Source: Calvatia gigantea
Lineage: Eukaryota > Basidiomycota > Agaricomycetes > Agaricales > Lycoperdaceae
Direction: 5' to 3'
DNA: 64,000 bases
Assembly (NCBI GenBank): GCA_025093985.1
Contig: JACAAK010000006.1
Span: 2,170,001 to 2,234,000, forward strand
In this document: positions 12,033 through 24,630 of the stretch, piece after piece
How the letters are laid out: each line of letters starts with the position of its first letter
Position numbering within the stretch: position 1 is the first letter of the stretch
Notes under the pieces: generated by a model
Told to the model about the DNA's origin: nothing
Databases searched by the model: none
The model's input: the letters and a program-made list of their open reading frames with translations, nothing else
Translations under genes and position numbers: made by a program

Positions 12033-12324
12033 GGTTATAAGCAAGCGGAGCCTGCCAGCTGACTTTCTCGAACCATTTCTGTAACTTGAGCGTAGGGGAT
12101 ATGAGTGACCTTATGATGTGTTTTTGAACATTGCTGCACATCGTCTCAACTCCCAGTTGCACAGGCGGACGCCTGCGGCACGGGAGGGAAGGGAGGGTGA
12201 CTCATCTACTTATTACATAAGACATGTAAACTTGGAGCATTCGCTGCGCTCGGTGTGACGATGTGAGTGACAGTTGATAACACTCCCTCGCAGCCAACGT
12301 CTCCCGCCATTCCTAGAAGCTGTT

Positions 12325-15057
12325 ATGGCTTCAACCTACGATGTAGGTTCCGGCTCGGGTTCGAGGCTCCCCACTCCGGTTCTTATCCTCGCCGGCGTAT
12401 CCACATTAGTGGCAATGTCAGTCTCCGCCATGTCGATTATCCTTCAGCTCAAGAACTATCGCAAGCCAATCTTACAGAGGTATGCTTTCAGCTTGCTCTA
12501 CGATAATGTGCTACTGACGGAGTCTCTTCTAGGATGGTCGTGCGAATCATGCTCATGGTTCCTCTCTACGCCGTCTCGTCTCTCATCTCTCTGTTTTCTG
12601 TTGAAGCAGCCTTTGTTATAGACGCTATTCGAGATATCTATGAGGTGAGCACCTATTTCTCACCTTCTGTCCCCGCTCAGCAGGGACGAATGCTGGAATA
12701 AGTTTCAGGGCGTCGAGCTTTGCTGGACGCACAATCGCTGCTTGAAGCCTCACTGTGGAGCGATACATCTGCTGCGTCATGGGACTGTCACTGACAACTT
12801 TGTTTGCCCTAGGCATTCGTTATTTATTGTTTCTTCGAACTTCTCCTGGCTTACCTCGGTGGTGAACGCTCTCTGCTCATTTTATTGCACGGGCGACAAC
12901 CTAAAGAACCTCTCTTTCCCGCCAATCTCTTCAAACGCGAAATCGACGTTAGCGATCCATATACATTCTTATTCTTGAAGCGCGGGATTCTCCGTTCGTG
13001 CTGCTACATCTGATTCAATGAAACTGCGGTTGCTGATGGTCTTTCTTAGAATATGTACAAGTTAAGCCTATCTTGGCCGCAGCAACTTTGATCCTGAAGG
13101 CATTGGGCAAATACAATGACGGCAACTTTCGCGCGAACTCGGGATACCTGTATGTCAGTATCGTCTACAATATCAGCATCTGTGTAGCTCTATATTGCTT
13201 GGCTATGTTTTGGGTGTGTGTCAACGACGACCTGAAGCCTTTCCGGTGAGTATCTGTACCCCAGGTTCCTCGGATTACTTATGCTCCTGCCCCCTTAGAC
13301 CTGTTCCCAAGTTCCTTTGTGTCAAGGGAATCCTATTCTTTTCCTTCTGGCAATCCATTGCTATCTCAATCCTCGTGGCCGCTCATGTCATTGCACGACT
13401 CGGTCCATACACCGATGCAGAGCACATCTCTGTAGGTCTCAACGACACCCTCATCTGCATCGAAATGCCCTTTTTCGCAATCGCCCACAATTACGCCTTT
13501 TCGTACAAGGATTTCATCAATCCAAGTATCTCTTACGTCGCTCGTATGCCATTCTACTTTGCGTTACGCGATGCTTTCGGTCTTCGGGACCTCGTGGAAA
13601 ATACTAAATCTACACTCCGTGGTGAAGGGATGGATTACCGGGAATTTGAGCCGGCGGAAGGTTTCATGCATCAGGGCGTTGGACGTGATCGACGTATTCG
13701 TGCCGGTCTTCGGTATAGTAAAGGCGGACAGCGTAAATATTGGCTCCCGAAAGCAAATCTGGGTCGCCCGGGCCGTGCTGAAAGAGTTGTAAACCGTGCC
13801 ATCATTAAAGTTGCAGGTCGCGATCAAGCCGATGAAGCCCACGCGCCTCTGTTGCGTTCTCAAGCGGAGAATGTTGTCCATTTAGCACCCGATCTCCAAC
13901 ATGACTCTGATGAAGAACACGAAGTTTGGGAAAGTGGGGGAGGGGGAGGAGGATTTGAGGATGGATTTGAGTTACCTTTTGGAGACCTTGACGAGATGGA
14001 TGAAGAGCTATTCGAGCACAGCAAGGCCTACGTTTTTGGAGATTATAATTACCCTTGCATCGACGTCAGTTCGGAGCGAGCGAGAATAGCGATGTGGACA
14101 GAGGAGGAACGTGTGTTGAGGGACGAAAGAGGGGCTTGGTTTTCACCGATTAGGGGCGCGAAGGGACGTTCGGCATTGCAAGGACGCGAGGGGCCGGTTT
14201 GGGAAGGGTATGGTGCGGTGGGGAGTACAGTTCAAAAGGGCAGACAGAGGTCTGAGGCTTCCAGAAATTCTGACGGCAGAAGAGGCCAAAAGGTGATTGA
14301 TCACGAAGAAGATAGGGTGGAGCCCGTTGATGAAAATGATGCGGACGATTCGGCGTTTAAACTACGTTGGACCAAGGTCCACGGGCGAGATGTGGGATCA
14401 CCGGCAGGCGCTTCTTCGCGATTACCGCACTCCGGGACGTCATCACGTTCTAACGCCAAAATACCATCCCAGGGCCGAGCGGCGGACGCGAAATTACCGG
14501 GAAGACCATCTCCTGTTCCATCATCACCCGGAAGCAGCAGTCAGGGCCTTGGAAATTCTGGTGGTTCCCCTTCTAACCGAATTCGCCCGTCTCCTATCAT
14601 TTCTCGCGTTAATTCGCGAGATTCTCGGGGTGGTAGTCGCAGATCACCAATATTACCTCCTGATGCGATTGATCTCGTTGTCGAGGATGACAAGACAGCT
14701 GAGCAGGAGCAATCGAGAGAGAGGCGAAAGGGTGAACCTGCAATGCGTGGACCAGGATTAAGAAAGGTGTACCGACGTGGATTGGAAGTGGAGGTGCCTG
14801 ATGGAAACACGTTGAAGGGCGAGGTAGAAGTGGAGGCTGATCAAAGCAGAGTAGAGACTGGAGAGCGAGTTTTGGATGAGATCGCGGCCAACGATCAGGA
14901 CGACACGCGACAACGTCAACACCTACAAGAATCCCCGGTCTGGCAGTCAGATAACCCAGAAGGCGTTGTGGCGCGAGCTGAAAGCCCCCCAACACACGCT
15001 CGCCTGTCTCCAACTTATGGTTACGGTATTGCAGAACACGACAACCCTTGGGCCTGA
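12325..15057 (+). CDS. TMEM184 / organic solute transporter alpha-type membrane protein
   Basis: Seven-transmembrane protein of the DUF300/OSTalpha/TMEM184 (LAZ1-like) family; precise substrate unknown. Five exons (12325-12479, 12533-12644, 12813-12993, 13050-13245, 13299-15057) encode 800 residues in frame. Membrane segments begin near PVLILAGVSTLVAMSV, VVRIMLMVPLYAVSSLISLF, AFVIYCFFELLLAYLGGERSL, VKPILAAATLILKALG, LYVSIVYNISICVALYCLAMFW, ILFFSFWQSIAISILVAAHV and IEMPFFAIAHNYAFSY. ERSL after TM3, KPILA in TM4 and AHNYAFSYKDF after TM7 are family hallmarks. The last exon adds roughly 450 residues of disordered, acidic, Ser/Pro-rich tail with a poly-Gly stretch, as in other fungal members. No lesions are visible. 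Confidence 0.9.
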
Positions 15058-15310
15058 ACATTTCGTATATAACCTGTGGCTATCGCATCCTCTTGTTAAT
15101 CACAGATTATTCATAGCATTTTCTCAATTATCTGTTTTCCTGCTTTCTTGCATTTTTGTAGAACAGCTTCCCTTCCGGGACTTTCCTGTACGAAATACTC
15201 ATGACATTTGGTAGGCTTACAATTCCTATATTTATTTATACTTTATGAGCCATTCTACCTTAGAGCCTTAAAAGCTGAGCAACTCGGATGTCCTGTTCCC
15301 GTTAACCTAG

Positions 15311-16111
15311 TTACAGGTTGGCAAGAACATTCTCAGCACTAGATTTCTCGAGTCCAAGACCGTCATCTTCAGCCTGTTAAAAGATTAAGGTACCGCCCAA
15401 GTAGTCTCAAAAACGAGAGTACGTACACCAATGAACTTTACAACCAGGTCGTCGATAACGAGAGCATATCTTCCCGTACGGACCCCAAAGCCAGCCGCAG
15501 AAAGATCTCGGGTATACCCGAGCTTTGCTGACCAGGCAGCGTTGAGATCAGAGACTGTAAGGACCTGGATGAAGTTCTAGGTTAGCGTGCGCCACCGGGT
15601 TGGTCAATAACTGAATTGACCGTGTCTTTGAGGTCTGCGGCGCGGCCCCAGGCACTCATGACGAAGGGATCATTAGCAGCAAGGATCACAATTTTGTCAA
15701 CGCCTTTTTCCATGAACTTCTCGCGGTTCTTAATAAAGCCGGGGAGGTGGTTTTGATGGCAGGTGGGCTATAGAGTAAAATACGATATTAGCCTCTAAGA
15801 ATAGATGACGAATTTAACACGATTGATACAGACTGTGAATGCGCCGGGTACGGAGACTACAACGACCTTCTTACCCTTCCATTCCGAAGTTTTGTACTCT
15901 TGGGCTAAGCAAGACTTGAATAATTTATCTCCATTGTCGTGATAGATTTGAACCCACGGACGCCGCAAGCAAACTTAGAGAAAGAGATCAGGAATGTGTT
16001 AACCTGAATTGGGAAAATCTGCGATATACTGACGGGGTTATCGAGTTCTTGCGTGTAGGGCACGTACTTGAAGGTGCCTTCAGGAATAGTCTGACCAACC
16101 TCAATAGGCAT
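15311..16111 (-). CDS. Peroxiredoxin, type II/Prx5
   Basis: Thiol peroxidase that reduces hydrogen peroxide and alkyl hydroperoxides. The peroxidatic motif PGAFTPTCHQNHLPGF is formed across an intron near 15,770-15,855, with the catalytic Cys in PTC. Downstream signatures are KGVDKIVILAANDPFVMSAWG and LGVRTGRYALVIDD-type sequence (here AGFGVRTGRYALVIDDLVVKF). The C-terminus is ENVLANL with TAA at 15311-15313. The start at 16111 (MPIEVGQTIPEGTFKYVPY) is typical. The exon between DNP and the peroxidatic exon is unclear: ACGV and the piece before EWKGKKVVVVSVPG lie in different frames. An extra small intron or a lesion is needed there. About 170 residues in total, as expected for the family. Confidence 0.85.
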
Positions 16112-17336
16112 ACTTGGAGTGTATGTGTGTATTAGGAGAGATGAGAAGAAAGAAATACTTAAGCTTGTGGTGGGAGGGAAGCCGGACTCTTATCACAAAT
16201 ACTTCTGATCCCACCGAATCGCCGAGATAAGATGACGAATCCCGAAAACAGGATCACATGATCATGGTCTTTGATGAGCAAAGATGAGCACAAGCTTGAC
16301 ACTGACATATACACCTACTCTCGGTCATTAAGACTTTTCTTTAAGGCGCTAGAGCACCTATCGTTGCTTCATCTGCACGGGAGATGAATAGGACCGCTTA
16401 TACGGTCCACGGGGAGCTGGTCATTCGCGATTGGCGAGCAGCCATTGCATACCTGGTTCACGTTTGATAACCGACGGATGGGAATATACGCTCCCCTGAA
16501 CTTGGTAGCTCTGCTCAGCGCTCGACTCTCCGTTCATCTAGGAGTTTATAGCCGCTACAAGTTTCCGAAGGAGGGGGAAGAGGCGTTTTTAAATTTCAAA
16601 TTCTCTGGAGAGCATCTAGGTGCAGCGGTGTAGTGGACCACAAATATCGGTGCGCCACGCTCGCGGTTAAGATGCCTATGATAACCGTCAGAAGACGACG
16701 CCGATACGGGGAGAGGTATCTTTAGTTCAGCTTGACATTTCAGCCCTGTTTGACTTTGGGCAAGGACCGGGTGCGCCACTTGCCGGGGCCATTGATGTCC
16801 CCGTTTCGGGACTCGCGTTTTCATGTCAAAAGCCCGTCAACATCATCCAACACCGTGGCTCGAACCTATAAGTATCGTCCTACTGAGAATGTCTCCACCG
16901 AACAACAAGCCCCATCAGGCGAGACCTGGGCTCCAATCCACCCACGGCTTAACCGATGGGCAAGGACCTTTCATGAGATCCGGGGAGGTGGGGAGCCCAA
17001 AAGGACGCTTCATTTTAATATACGGGGTGTCCAGAATGGGGACCTGTTACCATCGGACATGAAAAGAATTGCATTGTTCTCTCGGTCTCCAACAGAATTT
17101 CTCGTAGCATCAGCGCTTCTTCGAATTCCGGGTGGGTGGAAAACCCAATTGGTACTTAATCATGGGCGATTGTGTGTTATACTATTCGCGGTATATTTAT
17201 ACCTGACAGTAGTTGCTTCATGTCAAAAGGGACGTCCGCATCACCCTGACGCCGATATATATCTTGCGACCCATAAATGCTGAGGCTTACCAGAACACCA
17301 GCTGATCTTCCCTATCATTTAACCCAGCTATGTGTG
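16112..17336. other. Gene-poor stretch; one doubtful ORF
   Basis: Includes the peroxiredoxin promoter. A plus-strand frame at 16732-17283 (183 codons) has no recognisable domain and runs into decayed kinase-related sequence. I see no reliable gene. Confidence 0.3.
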
Positions 17337-17727
17337 TCGACAGCTTGTACGATATCTGCACGAAGCTTTCTACTGACCTACCCAACCAGGACGCATACCG
17401 CTCAACCAGCTATTCGGCTCGTTGTAAGTTGCAACGGTGAACAATACAGAGTCGTTGACATCACGGGGGCACCGGATGGCTCATGGGTGCGCGAGCGAAT
17501 ATACTCAAAGGTAAGAAATATCTCCTACGTTCACAACCTTCCGCTGACGCTCGCCAAAGCTGCATATCCCTGATGAGTCACAAGCAGATTTTTCGATATT
17601 CCCGTCTGAGATAGGTTCCTTGGCTCTTGGTGGTGCCCTGAGCGATCGGGAACTATTCTCACTGTGCCGCAAACACGGTGATCCGTCCGGTAGCCTCAAG
17701 TTTTTCGTTTCGAACGTCACCAGATAG
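17337..17727 (+). pseudogene. Fragment resembling the Ras-binding region of fungal MAPKKKs
   Basis: Sequence reads YRVVDITGAPDGSWVRERIYSK, then a GT-AG intron ending near 17,559, then LHIPDESQADFSIFPSEIG, LALGGALSDRELFSLCRKHGD and GSLKFFVSNVT, with TAG at 17725-17727. The pattern (I/V-R-E-R-I...K-L...I-P-D-E...F-S-I-F...E-I-G...G-A-L-S-D...L-F...L-C-R...G-D...G-S-L-K-F) is what I recall from the Byr2/Bck1-type Ras-binding region of basidiomycete MAP kinase kinase kinases. That assignment is from memory. No kinase domain follows within frame, and the upstream exon needs a frameshift, so this is a stranded fragment. Confidence 0.5.
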
Positions 17728-20344
17728 ACCGCCGTCGCGGTACGACCCTGGGTACAACAGCGATCTCGCACAAGTACGCAGCCAGACTATATTATTCTGA
17801 TGCTCTTTGATCAATACATTATCAGTCCTTTTTTACAGGAAACCACCCTCTTCGGTGTTGAGGGTGCTGGCTTTCACGTAGCGAATTCTCAGATGCACAT
17901 TTTCTAATTCGTATGACTCATACGATACTCTCGATACCCGGGGGTACTTCGTAACTTCCTTCATCAAGTAATGTGCCGCAGTGTAGGATTAGCGAATTCC
18001 GTATCCTGACGTCTTGTAAATCATAGTTTCCATGTATACTTCTCAATTGAACAACAACCAACAAATTCTTGGCAGATTCACCACCGGTTCGCCTTCGCCG
18101 GAATTGTTCCGGCTCCTGGAAGAACTCTGATCATCATGAAACACTGCCTCTCCATCCAGCTCCCTTTCCAGGTGGGGTTAAATACGAGACGTGATCATAC
18201 AAAGATAGCCACCAGTTCCCGCATAAGAGAAGATCACTCACATAGCGACATACTTTGCTTTGTAGGTGTGAAAGGTCTGTCAAGACATCTAGCCGTTCCA
18301 ACTAGCCTCACAAGCGGAGGTCCATCGAAATAACGTTATCGACGACGCAGGTCAGAGGGGTTTAACAGCATTTCATCGACAAGTTTGAGTCTATACAGCT
18401 GCGTATCTCTGTGGGGCAACCTGAACACGAGGCTGGAGAGGTAAGGCTCGTGGCTTGCCATGTGTACTTCATTAAATACTTGAAACACTTGAAATTTGTC
18501 TTCCATTTCGGCATGAGAATTAGGCATCGCATGTTACTGCATAAAGGGACTCAAGCCGACCCGGTCCTGGGTAGTGTGGGTGAGTAGATATCTTGATCAG
18601 GTAGACATTGGGTCCCTTTCCAGACCCATGGAAGCACTAATCAACGGGGAAAGAGATGCATCTCCGTCACCTCTGACCTCTGACCTCTGACCCTTCCTGA
18701 CGCAAGGGTCAGATCGATGTTGGAAGCCCTGAAGCCGAGTCACAAATAGTGCCTATATCTTATCACGCCTTCCCTCCCACGGAATTTCCTGTATGCCAAG
18801 GAGTACGTGTGGTTTTGGACATGTCTCCAGGCAGCTGCTTCAGGGTTTTTGACAACAAGATAATGCTATGTGATGAACCTCCTAACACTTACAACACACT
18901 TTCCTCCTTAAGTCTGGGGGTAGAGCTGCATGAGCTACCTTCCTTCATTGTTGATGAGGAGGAGCCAGGTAAACGGGAAATGGGTTTACACTGTTTCGTA
19001 ACCAGCCGTTGCTTCCTATTCCGTAATTTTTGGTCAAATTTGGCGACCTTCAGACATACAAAATCGTTGGTTCATTCTAGAAGATGTCCGGTTCGCGACA
19101 AAACGGGGGGGCCTCCGCTGATCACGCTGTCTTATTGTTAGATTCGTTTGGGGAACCGTACGACACCTATGCTAGCCTACATTCATTCTACCCCTTGGCC
19201 CCTGAACCAATACCGTTAAAGGAAAAATGCCAAGGAGTTTATACTGTTTCATGCTATGGATGAAGGGGGTAGTACTTGAGCAGCCAAAAACAAAATTGTC
19301 GGCGGCATTGAGCCCATTCAACAGGCCATGAGAACATTACCTTGTTATCTTGTCAAGGGCGGCTCGGAATGTTTGTACAGGGATTGGAACAAGTGTTAGA
19401 CACCAATATCCCTGGGTGACGGGTTGTTAAATTAGTATTACCTGGGTCAGCTACGCTCAGACGGGGGTTGTCTCATGAAGACGGTACTACCGATGACATT
19501 TCCAAGCTCGGGACCCGCTGGAAGTCGGTGGTCGTCGCCCACATACTCTCGGTTCCGGAATACCAAGACGCACCTAGGCTCTTCTCGAGAGCACCGGGTC
19601 CGTTGCTAGCTATCAGCTGAGGGGACATTCTGGACAGCTTGTTTCTTGCCCCTTCCTCCTTCGTTGTAAAAAATGTTGCCAATGGAGTGTCATACGACCA
19701 GCCTGTGAATTCAAGCCGACGTGCCATCAGTACCTTCGGAGGGCTAGGTCCCATACCCGACTGCGGCGAATAACTGATAAGTACAGGGCAGGTGCCCTCC
19801 GGGCCCGAACACCGAACGCTCATGGACCAGTCCTTTAAAATCGCAACTAGTTTGTACTATTTACCGGGTAGCAAGTTATTGGCTACATTATCTTCTGCCC
19901 TTGTGAGCAGTAACACAGTTGACAAAGTTACAGAACGACTTCAGATCAACGTCTGCTTACATAAAGCATCCAAAGGAGTCTGGGGTGAGCCGAGCAGGTT
20001 ACAAATTTCACTCATGTCAAGCCTTCGAAAGCTTCAAATCTGGTTTCGATACTTTGACCGCCCCGATGAAACCCCCAATTTGTTGAAGTTTCCAAAGATG
20101 ACACTGTAGCTCACCTGCGTCGTTCTCTTGAGAAGCTTCGTTTAATAGACCCCATCGACCCAACCTGTTACCTGTACTCCCGTGGAATAGGTATCTGGCA
20201 GGTAGCCCATTACTTCTCTTCCAAGCGACTCACCATCCATATCCAGCTCGACTTGTTCAGGTTCATAAGGAAATTAAGATTCATGTCGGAGACGATGCTC
20301 GGTGGAAGCAGGCACTAATAGATTCCGGTCACAGGCTCGATAAG
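17728..20344. other. Decayed coding remnants, unassigned
   Basis: Several plus-strand pieces look like former coding sequence but cannot be joined or named. At 18,800-18,970 there is SPGSCFRVFDNKIMLCDEPP. Near 19,145 there is LDSFGEPYDTYASLHSFYPL. At 19,480-19,620 there is a stretch containing VAHILSVPEYQDAPRLFSRA, and at 19,970-20,100 a piece containing SSLRKLQIWFRYFDRPDE. A short TCTGACC tandem repeat is at about 18,676-18,694. These may be upstream parts of the kinase-like pseudogene that follows, or unrelated debris. Confidence 0.35.
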
Positions 20345-21725
20345 ATGGCCACGAGGGTGACGTTTGGATCAGTTGATCGCTTCAAACCTGAAAGTCCCAC
20401 TTTCAGTGAGGAGTACCTTTCCCTGGTTGTTTCTCTGGTCCCCCTGGATCTCCCTTCCAACTCTAGCCATGCCGGTCTCCCTTTATCACCCGGTTTTCCA
20501 GACTTGGCTCGATCGGGCACTCGACCAGGCGTTGAAGCCCCCAGCAGAAGTCATGCGGCTGTCGCTGAGCTTGTGCACCGCGCTTCTATCTTATACCCTG
20601 ACGAGGCCACGCGCAAGTCGGTCATTCATGGACCCCTGCAGAACGCCCTTCTCCATGGGTCAATGCTGTAATCGATGGTGATCTCGCGCCGCTGGATAGC
20701 CGCATATCCATTAAACTTGAATTCGGAGGGGTTGTACACAACGTCCCCGTGCTCATCGATGAAGAGAAGCGAGATAGCTCTGGTGTAGATGCCTCCACAC
20801 AGGCCTCTTTCTCCATGTTGTGGACCTGGACTGATCCCCATGTGAGTTTCAATGCTCCCCCCCGCATTGGCTCTTCTCATCAATATTGCCTGAAGCTTGA
20901 CGACTTTCGTAACTTAGCCTGCTGTTCCACCTTCCTCTTCGGTTTTAATGGGTACCATCTTATTGTTTTTGGAGCAGTTCTTACTGACAAGTGCATCGTC
21001 AACCGACTTGCGATGATGTAGGTTGGGCGCAGCTCGACCCGTGACGAAGACAACACAAAACAAATCGCGAGGGTCTTTTTCCCTCTCCGAGGCCATCGAC
21101 GAACTTAATGATTGGTATAAAAGAGTCATAGCCGAGAAACGCCCCTTTTTCACTCCCGGTTTCTACAACCATCCACGATTCTTTCCCTTTGCCACCACAT
21201 ATCCATTGAACGGAGAAGGACTTTGGCGCTGGTTTTGTTGAATTCGAGTACATCCATCCCTTGCAGACCCATCCAATATGCGTCATATCCCTCGCAGAGA
21301 CCAAGCCTGTCGGATCCCAGCCCAAGGCATGTATCGTAGTCAAGTTCGTCCAACGATATTGTCCCGACGTTCATCGTCTCCTCGCTGCAAAGGAAATGGC
21401 CCCCGGCTTGTTGTATTGCGGGCGGCTTGACGCAAGTACGCCGTACGGGAACTGGAAGCTTGTGGTGATGGACTTCTTTCCTGGAAAACCATCATTCGAG
21501 AAGGACCGTTAGAGTATTTGCCAAAAATTTGCTGAGATTGTGAATGCTGCTCACGACGAGGGGTTCGTTCTGGATGACATTCGACCACCGAATGTGCTGG
21601 TCGGCGCGAGTGGTGAAGTTAAGTATATGTCAACCGGACTTTGGGCCAAAGACATTGCACCGATGGATGTCATCAAGAAAGTGCTCGACGAACGTATGAT
21701 TGCAAAGTGGTTTTCGCCAAGGTAA
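20345..21725 (+). pseudogene. Agaricomycete protein-kinase-like gene, decayed
   Basis: Plus-strand pieces in shifting frames follow a kinase-like family common in Agaricomycetes. They are AELVHRASILYPDEATRKSV (20,554), GVVHNVPVLIDEEKRDSSG and QASFSMLWTWTDPH (20,730-20,840), GAVLTDKCIVNRL (20,970), VVKFVQRYCPDVHRLLAAKE and APGLLYCGRLD (21,330-21,435), VMDFFPGK (21,468), and HDEGFVLDDIRPPNVLVG (21,550), which corresponds to the catalytic loop. The expected metal-binding DFD/DFG element is replaced by unrelated sequence after VKYM. At least five frame changes and internal stops make it a pseudogene. The family match rests on pattern memory and the catalytic-loop spacing. Confidence 0.65.
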
Positions 21726-24630
21726 CAGATCATTCGTGCTATACTTGGTAAGAACAAGTTGGAGCCTTTACATCTGCATAATTGCGTGATAGCTGAATCT
21801 CAACACATCCAGTTTCTGACTCTTGTCAACTCACATGAACAAAGGTTACGACCTGCGATAATGCCGTGACTTGGCAATCCCGCCCGCTTTTATTGTCAAA
21901 TTTTCAATTAATCAGCAATATTGATGGTAAACAACCAAGTGAACGCTAAAAATGGAAGGATGCTTGCCATGTGTGGGAGTCAGCGCTTGATAGTTGCGAC
22001 AGCCCAAAATGGCAATTCCCGCGCCCCGGGCCTAAACGTTTAGTGACGCCTCAATTGTGTGAGTATTTCTGAGTGTTCCAAAATTGTGAATATGGCGGTG
22101 AGGATAAGGTTGGCTGTTTCGCGCCCGGGTGTCACATCATTCAGAATGAACCACTGCACAAATGCGCTCAATATTTACGTCATTACATCGAAAACTAAAT
22201 ATTGCAGAAAGCGACTGCTAGTGCTGGCTTTTGATGCTTACACGTACATCGCCTTCACAAGGCTCGAGCCGTCGCCTCAGCAGCCTTTGAGTTTAACACG
22301 AAACCGAAGTTGGCGGTCAATGTGCTCTTAACGCTGAGGTGCTTCGGGCTTGTAGTCTGACACACCAAAAGGCCGCCGCCGGCTAGTCCGGCCGTCGAGG
22401 ACCCGTAATCAATTCACTCTCTGTGATAGCTTGTTGATCAACAATGTGAAATGAGGTGCCGAAATGATATTTTAAGACATCAAAGTGATATACAAGTGTA
22501 TGACGCCCATTGGCAGACGAGGGATGCCAAAAAAAAATAACACGGGGCTTGGAGCGCCAACATACCCGATTGACCTTTATCTCAAGACAGTTGATACACA
22601 GAATGAATTTTCAATATATCAACCTCCGTGAAACTGAAATAAAGCGCGCCCCTAATCCTTTTCTGAATGCTTCCCCTCTAGCCAAGGCTTCGGTATGACA
22701 ACAGCAGCGATACTAGCATTTCCCTTACACATTCCCACTAGTCTGATTGGATTTCTTTTGTGCTTTGTATCTTGGTGATTCCCATCTTTCATCCCGACTG
22801 ATGAGTTATGAGCATTTAATATCTAGGACTAAGGTTCGTCTCGCCGTAGTGCCCGAGAAAGTAGACTTCCGTCAGAATTCCGAATGTCCCGTCGCGTCTG
22901 CGTAGTGGATCTTGATAGCAACCCTGCCTTCATGTCCACACATTATGGGCCATGTGGCTAGAGGTCAATACGTTCATGTGAACATTTGGCGTCCGAACGC
23001 CCTAGAATACCCTGCCGTTTAACCTCGTTTAACAGCAAATTTCTATGTTTGTCTGAGACCCTTCCCACCGGGTGATGAACTAGGCGATCGCCTGCAAAAC
23101 ACCGAATTGGCAGATCATGTCAAAGTACTTCGGAGCCTCCGACCCTATTGTAATTAGGTTCACTCACGGAGGGAAAACAATCACTTTGTATCAGCTTTGG
23201 GAGTCGTTCCGTAAAGAAGGTCGGCGCCGCCATGCGTCGTAGAGAACAACATCGGGTTACAAGTGACCGCAGCATATATCCATGCTGGGTATTCGCTTCC
23301 AGGCGAATTTAGCTGTCGGATCAATTACCTCCCGCTTTCTGGCCTTGTGACAGGTTTAGAAACTAGTGGCCATAAGATAGGAGGGTGTTCAAGTTACTTT
23401 TCTACTGCCCGCTCCTTCCTTATCGTGTATATTCTGAGGGCTAATTTAATAAAATGGCGGGGTTGGTCCCATTTGGTGTATTTGGGTTGGAAAGGCTATG
23501 CAAGTCAGCTGTTAACACAGCCAATCCCTACTGGGAACCAACCAGAGTGTTCCTGGCGCTGTTGCGACCTGCATTGGTCTGGTGCTCTGAGAGAAAAACG
23601 AAATTGAACGGACATCCATCGTCTTGCAACCTTCCGCATCGAACTTTGAAAGAAGTCGGGAGTCACAAGCCCCGACCTGAAGTTCGTGACTCGAATAAAA
23701 ATAACCATGGGGGGCGGGCGATCACCTGACCCTAATACAGGTAACTTAATACCTGCCTAATATGGTAACTGGTGATTTAGGATTTATTATTTAGGAACTT
23801 TGGCGACGGACAGCCCCCGATATCAATATGGTTTGGCGGGACGACGATGATAGTCATTTGGCGCATTGATGATTTGTGTGCCGGACGTTGTGCTGAATCA
23901 GTGGGTTGAGATGACTAGGTTGACTGGAGCTACAGGTTTTTATTTGACCTTTACAAGCTTCATTGCGGCGAGAGGCGCGGATAGCTGAAACGTGGTGTAA
24001 GGCCAGATTTGTGATCTGCGGTTTGATTTGTTACATACGATGACGCATATGTGAGGCACGAGGTGCGGGAGCGCAGCTGGAAAACTCGGGAGACGGGGGA
24101 TGAATATTAGGTTCGCTGCGTACTCGGAAAGGGTGGAAGTGGCCGCGTAAAGAGGCTTTAAGAGTACAATGACCAGTCAAGCTTTTGTACAGTCCCGACG
24201 AATACATATAGATCGGTATCGGCGGGTGTTCCGCGCCTCCGGTGATCATCCGAGTGACTTCTGCCAATTGTGCACCTGTCTGCTCCGTCTTTCTGATCCT
24301 TGTGTTATGTCGCGACAAAAGGCGTAACGTTTTGGATTTGTGTTAAACCCGCGATAATCCGAATCTACAGAAAGCGCTACTCGAGCTTGGTTGTCATATA
24401 CGGGTGACGAGATCTGACTTATCTTGCACCAAGATGACTGTGTTCATCTTTCCGGAGTCGTAGATGCTATTATTTGCTATCCAGATCTGGTGGCCTCACC
24501 AGCACGTCTACCTCCGAGATTTTGGATGTTAGGTGTGTCGGGAGTATTAAAGCGGTGGGTGTCGGGGAGAGAAGGGTCGTCATTAGCTCTCCTTCTTTCG
24601 TTCCAACCGCGCCTCTACTTACAACCTGCA
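21726..24630. other. Long intergenic stretch, no gene seen
   Basis: About 2.9 kb. Frames present (for example 22059, 23263, 23454) lack recognisable domains, plausible introns or start contexts and overlap one another. No tRNA or clear tandem repeat stands out. The last few hundred bases presumably include the GST promoter. Confidence 0.4.

Noticed and set aside
11782..12162. Minus-strand 126-codon frame overlapping the tRNA
   Set aside because: It runs straight through the tRNA-Gly gene and shows no domain.
16732..17283. Plus-strand 183-codon frame
   Set aside because: No domain, no intron or promoter support, and it abuts pseudogenic sequence; kept only as a remark.
23263..23729. Overlapping plus-strand frames in the long intergenic stretch
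   Set aside because: No recognisable motif and mutually overlapping frames; most likely chance.
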